Positions 56,062 through 64,000 of a stretch of 64,000 nucleotides of DNA are shown piece by piece. The stretch is from NCBI GenBank assembly GCA_900169235.1, contig FWCC01000403.1, forward strand, positions 62,001 to 126,000. Direction: 5' to 3'. Made by a program: the position numbers and the translations under genes. Numbering within the stretch: the stretch's first letter is position 1; each line of letters opens with the position of its first letter. Under the pieces are notes generated by a model, which saw only the letters and a program-made list of their open reading frames with translations, did no database searches and was not told the DNA's origin. The DNA comes from Zarea fungicola (lineage: Eukaryota > Ascomycota > Sordariomycetes > Hypocreales > Cordycipitaceae).

Positions 56062-57129
56062 ATGACAATCATGACTAGCTCTACGACTTCAGCTGTCTCG
56101 TCGCAGCCGTTCTGGATCGAGACTGAAGACTGGCACACAGCAGGTGAGCCCTTCCGCATCGTCGAAAAGCTCCCAGACGGTTTTCTTCCACCATCATGCA
56201 CCGTCTCGCAGCGCCGTCGCGACGTCATTGCGACGCCAGGGCACTGCCTCGATCAGCTCCGCCAATCGCTCTGCCACGAGCCCCGCGGCCACGCCGACAT
56301 GTACGGTGGCTTCATCACGCCTCCTGATGATGCCGGTGCCTTGTTTGGCGTCTTGTTCTGGCACAAGGACGGGTTTTCCACCGCCTGTGGCCACGGAACC
56401 ATGGCACTAGGATACTGGGCCATTGCTAATGACAAAGTTGATGCCCCCGCCAATGGAACAGTCGACGTGGTTATTGACGTGCCGTCTGGCCGCGTCGTGG
56501 CCAGTATCACGATGTCGCAAGACAAACCCATCCATGCCGACTTTATCAACGTGGCGAGCTACCAAATTTCCAGGTCACTGCCTGCAGCGGTGCCATCGCT
56601 GGGATTGACGGTCAGCGTCGACTTGTCGTTCAGCGGTGCTGTCTACGCTACGCTGGATCCAGAAAAGCAGCTTGGTCTCAAGGTCGAGCCGCGGAACGTG
56701 GATGAGTTCATCAAGCTGGCGCGGGAGATTAAGGCGTCATTGGGAAAGCGGGCGCACTACCGCGGCTATGACTGCTACGGCGTCATCTTTTTCAATGAGA
56801 TGGGACAAGACGGGCCGGTTGTCCTGCAAAAGAACATGACAGTGTTTGCGGATGGTCAAATCGATCGGTCGCCCTGCGGCTCGGGGACTTGCGCGCGCGT
56901 GGCAGTGCTACATGCCCAAGACAGGCTGGGCTTCAAGGGTGCCAAGCTGCGACATCAGTCCATCATTTCGACTGTGTTTGAGGCAGATGTCCTCGCCACG
57001 GTAGAGAGTCCAGTGGATGGATTTCTAGCGTGTATACCGCGGGTTCGGGGCGAAGCCAAGTTGTGCGGGAAGATGCGCTTTTACATTGATCCAACGGAAG
57101 CCATCTATCCTGGCTTCCTCCTCCGCTAG
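56062..57129 (+). CDS. Proline racemase / hydroxyproline epimerase family enzyme
   Basis: Single exon, 355 aa, ATG 56062 (Met4 is an alternative). The family layout is complete: DWHTAGEPFRIV near the start, TACGHGTMALG with Cys109, and DRSPCGSGTCARVA with Cys272. These two Cys are the acid/base pair of proline racemase and 4-hydroxyproline 2-epimerase. In trans-3-hydroxy-L-proline dehydratases the second Cys is Thr. The pair therefore predicts epimerisation/racemisation, though the neighbouring reductase-like gene would suit the dehydratase product, pyrroline-2-carboxylate. No signal peptide. The gene shares a promoter with the permease. Function within the family is left open. Confidence 0.88.
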   Translation: MTIMTSSTTSAVSSQPFWIETEDWHTAGEPFRIVEKLPDGFLPPSCTVSQRRRDVIATPGHCLDQLRQSLCHEPRGHADMYGGFITPPDDAGALFGVLFWHKDGFSTACGHGTMALGYWAIANDKVDAPANGTVDVVIDVPSGRVVASITMSQDKPIHADFINVASYQISRSLPAAVPSLGLTVSVDLSFSGAVYATLDPEKQLGLKVEPRNVDEFIKLAREIKASLGKRAHYRGYDCYGVIFFNEMGQDGPVVLQKNMTVFADGQIDRSPCGSGTCARVAVLHAQDRLGFKGAKLRHQSIISTVFEADVLATVESPVDGFLACIPRVRGEAKLCGKMRFYIDPTEAIYPGFLLR

Positions 57130-57883
57130 GCGCAGCATTTGATTCAGAGCTGAGCCTGTGTCGATGCGTAGTGCTATAGCTAAGCGATAGAGTTGCAGGT
57201 ATATAGCTTTAAGTTGTCTTCTTTAAATGTATAGCTCGCCAGACCAGGCTCATGCACCTCCTAAACCCAATGCACACATACGGTTGGGTCGTATCTTACA
57301 TGGCAAGCTTCAATACAGTTTCCACTTTTATTATTACATGGAAAGATCTTTTCTGCATCCCTCTTTCTTGAAATTACTCTATAGTCGCTTGGAACGGCCT
57401 CGACAGGACAAGACAGCGGTATGTGGGGCCGAACTTTCAAGCCATGTCGACGAGGAAATTGTATGTCGTCCGAGTCATGCGTCTGTGTCGGGATAACAAT
57501 CAATTACCCCATATCCTCAATTATCGGAATCATGGGGCCGAGATATCGCCATCTACGTTGCCGCAGCCCGACAACCCGCCCGAACTGGCCAGTACGGTTC
57601 TCGTAACTGAGCATATGCTTAGACTATGGCATGGCAGTTCGAAAAGAATTCGGCTCTGACGGTTAATATTACCTACCGGCTCGTGCATCCGATGCTGCAG
57701 TGTAGGCCTAGCTCTTTAAACTCATACTAACTTGCTGGAGACGGGATAAGTACAGGCATGTTGGCCTTGCCTACATCGGATAACCCAGGAGATAACAACG
57801 AACAACCGTCAACTTCCCTCCCACCTTAAATTTGCCAAAATCAGCTATAGATAGAGCTGATCAAGAGTTCTTTTTCCTGCACC
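57130..57883. other. Intergenic, promoter of the cyclodeaminase-family gene
   Basis: No gene seen. Holds the CGG-N10-CCG site at 57524-57541, about 345 bp upstream of the next start codon. Confidence 0.5.
57524..57541. promoter_or_regulatory. CGG-N10-CCG site
   Basis: TCGGAATCATGGGGCCGA, sharing TCGGAATC and the terminal CCGA with the site at 55807-55824 in the divergent promoter. It is a candidate target of the cluster's Zn2Cys6 protein. Confidence 0.5.
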
Positions 57884-58996
57884 ATGACAATCACAGTGCT
57901 TTCAAACTTGGATGTCAATGAACTCCTTCAACGTCTCTCATCAGACGATGTCGCAGATCTTGCGCATGCTCTCAACCAAGCTCTCGTACAGTCCTCGTCT
58001 CAGGAAGACAAGCAGTACCAGCCACGCCGCTCTGTGATGAGCCGGCCAGGAGGCCAAGTAAGTCTCTTCATGCCAGGCACGACACAGGATCTTGTCGGAG
58101 TGAAGACTGTGGGTATCCTGCCGTCGACAGGCAAAGCTCCGGCTCTCCCCATGGAAAGTCCCGTACCATCACTGCATAGCAATCTGACACTGTGCGATGC
58201 GACCGGGAGACTCATCGCTGTTTTAAATGCGACGGAATTGACGGCGTTTCGGACGGCGCTCGGATCGATGCTCCTGTACAGACTGCGACGAGACACGGGG
58301 AATGTGCTTGTATTCGGTGCTGGCAAGCAGGCTCTGTGGCATATTCGCCTTGCAGTGCTCATCCGCGGCCAAGATATCCGGACCGTTACAATTGTGAACC
58401 GATCGCGTGAGAGAACTCAAGACTTGGTCCGGGCGCTTACCAATGACCCAAAGGTGGAATGGCCAAAACACATTACACTCAGAGCATTCGATGAGGAGAC
58501 AGCCAGCCTTGAGGCGGCGGTGGTGGCTGCAGATGTCGTGTTTTGCACCACGCCAAGCACGGTACCGCTGTTTCCGGGAAGTTTCCTAATGTCGGAGAAT
58601 GCCCGTGCAAAGTCGCGATACGTCGCCGCAATCGGCTCCTACCGCACAGACATGGCAGAGCTGGCTCCTGAGCTGCTTAAAGAGGTCGTCAACGCCTCGG
58701 GAGTCTTTGCTGGCCAGGTTTGGAACGGCAAGATTGTGGTGGACACGACTGACGGCTGTCTGGAGGAAGCGGGTGAGTTGGTCCAGGCGGGCTTGGATTC
58801 GGATCAGTTGTTTAATATGGGGGCCTTGGAACTGGAAAGGAGGAAACCCGGTTCCCGAGCTGAACTGGATGAGTGGCTGCATTCGGGCTTTGTTGTTTAC
58901 AAGAGCGTCGGAACGGCGGTTATGGATCTTGAAGTTGGGCGCGCATTGTTTTGTCTGGCGAGTGCCAAGTCAATTGGGGTACAAGTGCCTTTTTAA
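57884..58996 (+). CDS. Ornithine cyclodeaminase / mu-crystallin family oxidoreductase
   Basis: Single exon, 370 aa, ATG 57884. Family features: a substrate-binding N-terminal domain with RRSVMSRPGG and MPGTTQDLVGVKTV, TELTAFRTALGS, then the NAD(P)-binding Rossmann motif VLVFGAGKQALWHI. Members include ornithine cyclodeaminase, ketimine reductase and delta1-pyrroline-2-carboxylate reductase, which makes L-proline from the product of hydroxyproline dehydratase. The racemase-family gene lies 755 bp upstream, the permease beyond it, so a pyrroline-2-carboxylate reductase role is the best contextual guess. Length is usual for the family. Confidence 0.88.
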   Translation: MTITVLSNLDVNELLQRLSSDDVADLAHALNQALVQSSSQEDKQYQPRRSVMSRPGGQVSLFMPGTTQDLVGVKTVGILPSTGKAPALPMESPVPSLHSNLTLCDATGRLIAVLNATELTAFRTALGSMLLYRLRRDTGNVLVFGAGKQALWHIRLAVLIRGQDIRTVTIVNRSRERTQDLVRALTNDPKVEWPKHITLRAFDEETASLEAAVVAADVVFCTTPSTVPLFPGSFLMSENARAKSRYVAAIGSYRTDMAELAPELLKEVVNASGVFAGQVWNGKIVVDTTDGCLEEAGELVQAGLDSDQLFNMGALELERRKPGSRAELDEWLHSGFVVYKSVGTAVMDLEVGRALFCLASAKSIGVQVPF

Positions 58997-59432
58997 CGAG
59001 GATTTTCATCAAGTGAATATAAAATTATCTTCATTGAAATCTTAAAGTCATTATATTTGAACTTAAAGTCAGGCTCCCTACTGACTCTGCAATCGCTAGC
59101 TTACCTGGTCCTCAATTGTTCACTTGGTGACGACCTCAATTCAGTTGAGGTCAGTTGACTGGCCGTTCTACCCCAACATACCGCCAGCTTCAATACCGTT
59201 AAATTGATTTTTATTATTAATGTGATACATCAAAGCAGGTGCCGGAAACTAATTCATACTACGAACCAACGGCGCCCCGCTGAGTCTCACGTCAGCCCTA
59301 CCTTACCTAACCTCTCAATGGCATGAAGTTTGGGCGAAAAGCGAGAAACTCTTTGTTTTTACTTCCTTTATCAGCTCCTCGCATTACAAATCCTCAAACC
59401 AATACAACTCCTTCGCCAGAAAGTGAACAGAA
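58997..59432. other. Intergenic
   Basis: Upstream region of the AhpD-like gene. No motif resembling the cluster sites seen. Confidence 0.45.
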
Positions 59433-60022
59433 ATGCCACGGATACCATACCCTCCTCCTGACAGTTTCCCTGCGGAGCTTCCGCAGGCGAATATGCTTCG
59501 CATGTGGTCTCATTCGCCCTCGACACTGCGGCCGGGAATGGCATTAGGGACGGCTTGCATTAGCAATATCTCGATATCTCAGTACAACAAAGAGCTCCTT
59601 ACTCTATTCTGCTCTGTCAAGTTCAAATGCACATATATCTGGAGCCGCCATATCAATGGGGCAAAGAAGAGTGGTGTCACAGAAACGCAGCTGCAGGCTC
59701 TCAAGGATGAGGACATTCACAACCGTAACATATGGGACGAAGAGACTGTCGATTTCCTCACCTTTGTCGATGAAATTATTGACCACCCGAGGGCTAAGGA
59801 TGAAACATTCAACAAGGCAAAAAAGTGGTTTAATGAGCAGCAGATGGTTGAGATAGTCACTGCACAGGTAAGTTGGCTACTAATTGCACAAGCGCCGCCT
59901 CTAACCAGTCATAGGGCTTTTACTATATGTGGTCTCGAATAGCAACAAATTTCGAGGTAGAGGTAGATGAGGGAACTCAAGGCGACTATGAAAAGGCAAA
60001 GAATTGGGCAAATAAAGAATAG
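59433..60022 (+). CDS. AhpD-like / carboxymuconolactone decarboxylase-family protein
   Basis: Predicted 180 aa from exons 59433-59867 and 59915-60022 across a 47-nt intron. The core helices LLTLFCSVKFKCTYIWSRHI and NEQQMVEIVTAQGFYYMWSRIAT match the CMD fold of the AhpD superfamily. The CxxC redox pair of AhpD is absent at the usual place, where the residues are FKCTYIW, with the usual Glu/His positions only partly kept. Fungal relatives are mostly uncharacterised; some are in secondary-metabolite clusters. A membership of the upstream imino-acid cluster is not shown. Confidence 0.75.
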
Positions 60023-60482
60023 CTCGCTCATTATCCCAGTTCCCAGAATCCGGAAGGGCCGGCCACGATGCGCAGAGATAGTCCCACTTGAAAGGAGTGC
60101 AGAAAGCATAGGATTAATTTATTAAACGATAAGGTTGATTCCTTGTGTCAGGCCATTGGCCCGGCCAGAATCCACGTATTACAAAATAAAGCGAGTTGGC
60201 CGAGCGCGGGGGCAGGCTTAAGCGACGACAACGTTCTTACATGTTAGTTGCCGAGTGTTAACTACCATGGACTAACTAAACTTGGTGCGAAATTGTCAAA
60301 AGGGTCTAACCAGATCTATTAACACAAATAACCAGGCGCGAATTGATAGGTTTTATCATGCATCATTATCATTAGAGCTTCATATCCACACTCAGCCGCA
60401 ATCCACACTCAGCCGCACCTAAATTCCAACACACTGCAGACACCCTCACAGCCACAGCCACAATTGGCGAGCAAACCAACAC
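60023..60482. other. Convergent intergenic region
   Basis: 3' flanks of two convergent genes, with a short CCACACTCAGCCGCA direct repeat near 60385-60417. Confidence 0.5.
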
Positions 60483-62940
60483 TTATGCGTATCGATGCAG
60501 ATTACTTCCTGTCCGACTTATTGGCGTCACTGACTGTATCGGGGGCGGTGGCGGCGGAGCTGGTCTGTGCTGCCAAGGCTGTGATGATGCCCCTATTCCA
60601 CCGCCGCTCATCATCGGCGACGGCCCAGCAACGCTGCTCTGCCTCATCGCCGCCGCCATCCTTGTCTGCTGTACGGCAACAGCTCTTCTGCGCTTCGACC
60701 CTCTTGAGCAGCAGCAGATGATGAGAGCCAACAAACCGAGCACTGCCAGACCGCCCACCACACAAATGACAATAAAGACGGTACGGTGACGCTGAATCCA
60801 CTCATCTACGGTGCTCGTACCGCCGCCACCACCACTACCACCGCCGCCGCCGCCATTGTTTGACGCCCGTCCACTGCACGTGCCGCTCGCACATCGCTGC
60901 GAGCCGCTTCCACAAGGCGTGCCGTCGCGGAAGAAGCGCTGGCTGGCCTGGCATGTCCCGTCTGCCTGGTTCCCACCGGTCTGCATGCAGTTGAGCGCGC
61001 ACCCCGTCGAGCTGCACGCCTGGGCGGTGATGTTGGCCGAGCTGATGGTATCGGTGCTGTTGTTCGACGTCAGCAGCGCCGAGCACTGCATCGCGCGCGA
61101 CGTACACGCGCCCGTCGCGCACGTCAGCCCCGCGCCGGAATCGCCACACGACTGCCCGTCCGGCAGCTGCACGTCGCGCGGGCACGCGGCCGACGAGCCG
61201 TCGCACGTCTCCTGCGGATCGCACAGGCCGATGCTCTCGCGGCACACGAGACCGCTGCTCGCCACCTGGCACTGGCCGGTGCAGCAGCGCTGCGTCGAGG
61301 GGTCGCACACGGAGCCCGTGGTGAAGCGGCACGTCGTCGGGTTGCAGCATGAGTTGTTCCGGCAACCCTCCTCGCCGCCGCAGTCGCACTCCTCGCCGGC
61401 GTCGACGACGCCGTTGCCGCAGACCGACTCGGAGACGGTGGGCACGTCCTCGTTGCCCCGCAGGCACGCCGTGTTGATGCTGCCCCGGCCGTAGCCCGAG
61501 CAGATCTGGCCGACCGTGCAGGGCGAGAACTCGGTCGTCCGCGCGCTGACGGACGGGTTCATCATGTACTGCCCGCGCGCGTCGCAGGTGCTCCCGCTCA
61601 GCGGGCAGCACAGGTTCGAGCCCGAGTTGGTCTGCCCGTTGCAGCTCGACGTGCAGTCGTGCACCGCGCCAAAGTTGTGGCCCAGCTCGTGCGCGAGGAC
61701 CTGCCACTCGGCCGACGTGCGCGCCACCACGTTGGTCGACGGCGTCGAGCGGACCGAGCCGCGGGAGAGCACGCCGGGCTGGCAGACGCTCCGGATCCAG
61801 GCGATGCCGACGGTCGCGCCCGAGGGGCACGTCGTCATGAGCGACCATGCGGCGGTCCGATCGTCGAATCCGGCTTTCCAGGTGGAAAAGACGTTGAGCC
61901 GGCCGCCAATGTCGAGATCGGACCCGCACGCGCGGTTCCACGCCAAGCCGTTGTCGTTGGAGCTATCCGTGGGACAATTCCTGTCGGTGATGGTAATGTT
62001 GCGCACGCGCAGCTCAATGTTAAAGGCCGTCTCGTACAGCTGCGACGCCGTGTTGACCTGTGTCAGAATGTTGCGTCGAATGTCCTGGTCCGAGCTGAAT
62101 TGCGCCGTGTAGCCGCAGTCGGTGGCGACGCCAAGCAAGGCAATGGCCCGGGTGGATGGGCATCCGCTCGTCGAGCCAAGACTCTGGATGAGGCTGCTGG
62201 CCGTGTCGCCGCCCTGCTGACGTCGGCCCAGGCTGTTTGAGTCGAGCTCTGTGTCGCCGTCGTAGTCGAGGCTCTCCAGCCCGCATGTGCTTTCGTCGGC
62301 ACGCGCGGCAAGCAAGCCGCCCTCCTCATCGATGTATTCCCAGACAACATTGTACGGCTTACCATCTCCAGCGGGGACTGCGTCTCTCTCGTGTCGTGTC
62401 CTCGCATATGTTGCATCGGTTTGAATGTGGTACTCGACGCCCTTTACACGGTAAGCGCCCTCCAGCAGAGGCACTCCATCGTTAATGTGTAGCGATACTC
62501 TCGCCCAGTCCTGTGCCACACCCCGTCCCTCCCATGTTTTCGATGCGGTGCCGTAATATGCGAGGTGATCACCGGCTTGTATCGTCTCGGAGCTGCGGAC
62601 GGAACCGTCGGCACGTATGCGATTGACAGTAACGACCTGTCTAAAGATATTTTCGTTGCGGTCTAAAGCCAAATGTACTTTCTCTGCACTGTCGCCTAAT
62701 ATGAATGACACGGATAGTTGTGAAGGCGTCGCGTCATCGGCCAAGGTAGGTGTAAATGTGAGGTTTTGAACTGCCTGCACCCGCTTTGATTCTGTTCTCT
62801 TCTCCGAATGTGCTTTTACACGTTGTTAGAGGCCATCATATCGCAGTCAAGTGCGAAACAAAAAAAAATAACCAACCATTAACAGCAGTCGTCAAAAGCT
62901 GTGCGTATACTAATAAAGAACTAAAAGTAGGAGTCTTCAT
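60483..62940 (-). CDS. ADAM-family membrane metalloprotease (fungal ADM-B type)
   Basis: Predicted 797 aa from exons 62940-62877 and 62812-60483, joined over a 64-nt intron with a CTAAC branch. Exon 1 supplies the signal peptide (MKTPTFSSLLVYAQLLTTAVN); without it the frame seems to start at GTG. A prodomain ends near LGRR (about 219), a basic processing site. The metzincin site HELGHNFGAVH (His 396, 400 and 406) binds zinc, followed by a Met-turn-like YMMNPSV. A disintegrin-type Cys-rich domain starts at CGNGVVDAGEECDCGG. A Gly-rich linker, one membrane span (FIVICVVGGLAVLGLLALII) and a Pro-rich cytosolic tail complete it. ADAMs shed surface proteins; the fungal role is little known. Confidence 0.92.
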
Positions 62941-64000
62941 ATTGTATCTGGATAAAGATACACACACGCTTGTATATTACCTCAAACGGTCCATATCGAT
63001 CGATGTGGCACCACTGCTTTTATAAATGAGACAATCTTGAATAATACCGTTTCCGATTTCATGGAGAATTACGTACCACATCTCGGCGCAGCAAATCAAC
63101 TTCTGCCAAACCACATTCGGGTTTTCCGCTACTCGGTGTATCCCGCTGGATTACTGTGGTTTTGTGGGGGATAACTGCACACTGCAGAACAATGCGCAGC
63201 GACTTCGCCTCTCAGACAGCAATGAATCCATACGAGAGCCGATCTGACCAAACAGGAAGAAGAATCTGTCATTGAATTTGTGGGCTACACATACCCAAGC
63301 AGCATGGGCAACAAGCCACGAAATGCAAGGTTGTCAGAGATGCTTAATATTTTGCTCGCCTCTACCATCGAAAGACCCAACGAGCCAATGATTCACCACC
63401 ATTCTTGTCTCTTTGTCTTTCTATTAAACTGCCAAGAAATCCCCGTCTTGTCACGAATCAGTCTGGTGACGCAAGTCAAGTAAGAGAATAATGTTCCAAA
63501 CTGGGTTAGCCAAGCAAAAAAATGGTGCAAGCGCTCCGCCACTGCCACATTTTCTCTTGGCAGTTTGGAATATCAGCACATTCAGATTTTGTTCTTGCGT
63601 TTCTTTTTTATCTCCGTTAAGCTAAAATTTAGGAATAATGCATGTTTACATGCACTATAAGCTTTGTTTATCGGCTTTGTGGCACTGACGCTTGTGCTTT
63701 AAATCCGACCGAGAGCAGAAGCCGGTGGTGATGGCGCAGCATCGTCGTAAGGTGTCTCAATGCGGCATAGATGCTGACCGGTCGCCTCCCTCCTCTTTTT
63801 CTATCCCCTCAAGAAACAACATATTCTAGAAATATTCCATCTCTCGAATTCACGTCGTCATACCTCCTTCTTGGCAGGTTTAGAGTTTCTTGTCCTAACA
63901 TTTGCAACCATTCGTAAAGTGTCTTGTAACCGGCACCTCCGGAGACAGCTCCGTCATCCCCCTCCCACGTCAACAAAGCCGTTAGAAAATCATATGAATC
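62941..64000. other. Intergenic, 1 kb to window end
   Basis: Promoter of the ADAM gene, then sequence without supported genes. CT-rich stretches at 63785-63860 and 63945-63970 suggest the promoter of a gene beyond the window. Confidence 0.45.

Noticed and set aside
60811..62240. Long plus-strand ORFs opposite the ADAM gene
   Set aside because: Shadows in a GC-rich gene. The minus-strand frame has the zinc site, disintegrin domain and signal peptide.
1..64000. tRNA, rRNA, CRISPR arrays, operons
   Set aside because: No T-loop-like GGTTCGAATCC stretch in a cloverleaf setting, no rRNA segment and no regularly spaced direct repeats were noticed by eye. Operons and ribosome binding sites are not expected in a fungal nuclear genome.

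Overview
The window is nuclear DNA of a filamentous ascomycete, most likely Pezizomycotina and perhaps Sordariomycetes/Hypocreales (inference). Genes are monocistronic on both strands and carry short GT-AG introns (47-107 nt) with CTAAC-type branch sites. Typical mould families are present: two Zn(II)2Cys6 regulators, PalA/Rim20, flotillin, a fungal ADAM protease, a CRH cell-wall transglycosylase and small secreted proteins. A Fot1/pogo-type transposon destroyed by C-to-T changes points to past RIP. I re-derived the exon structures by hand; exon lengths sum to intact frames for all the intron-containing genes listed as CDS.

Layout. 0-13 kb: a histidine phosphatase, an F-box/ankyrin gene interrupted by two in-frame stops, two secreted proteins, a DUF6601-like membrane protein, a decayed gene near 6.4 kb, a duplicated scrap of the phosphatase gene, and back-to-back relics of a PIF1/Helitron helicase and an NLR-type hydrolase. 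13-19.3 kb: a Zn2Cys6 factor, an FMN-dependent 2-hydroxyacid dehydrogenase and an aromatic-type aminotransferase, a possible small metabolic cluster. 20.6-23.8 kb: an Mg2+-type P-ATPase with a GC-AG intron inside its DKTGT motif. 25.8-31.9 kb: a broken secreted-protein gene, an MFS monocarboxylate-type transporter, tRNA nucleotidyltransferase and a frameshifted gene. 32.6-40.8 kb: a core block of a CRH-type GPI transglycosylase, PalA/Rim20 and flotillin. 41.5-43.3 kb: the RIP-damaged transposon. 43-50 kb is gene-poor.

51.3-59.0 kb is the most interesting part: Zn2Cys6 regulator, amino acid permease, proline racemase/hydroxyproline epimerase-family enzyme, and an ornithine cyclodeaminase/pyrroline-2-carboxylate reductase-family enzyme. 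Together they read as an import-and-catabolism cluster for hydroxyproline or a related imino acid. The shared permease/racemase promoter and the reductase promoter each hold a TCGGAATC-N6-CCGA site, that is CGG-N10-CCG, the spacing used by the yeast proline regulator Put3. The window ends with an AhpD/carboxymuconolactone-decarboxylase-like gene and a complete fungal ADAM metalloprotease whose signal peptide lies on a separate 64-nt exon.

Limits: no alignments or searches were run. Family names rest on recognised motifs, and splice sites were inferred by eye.
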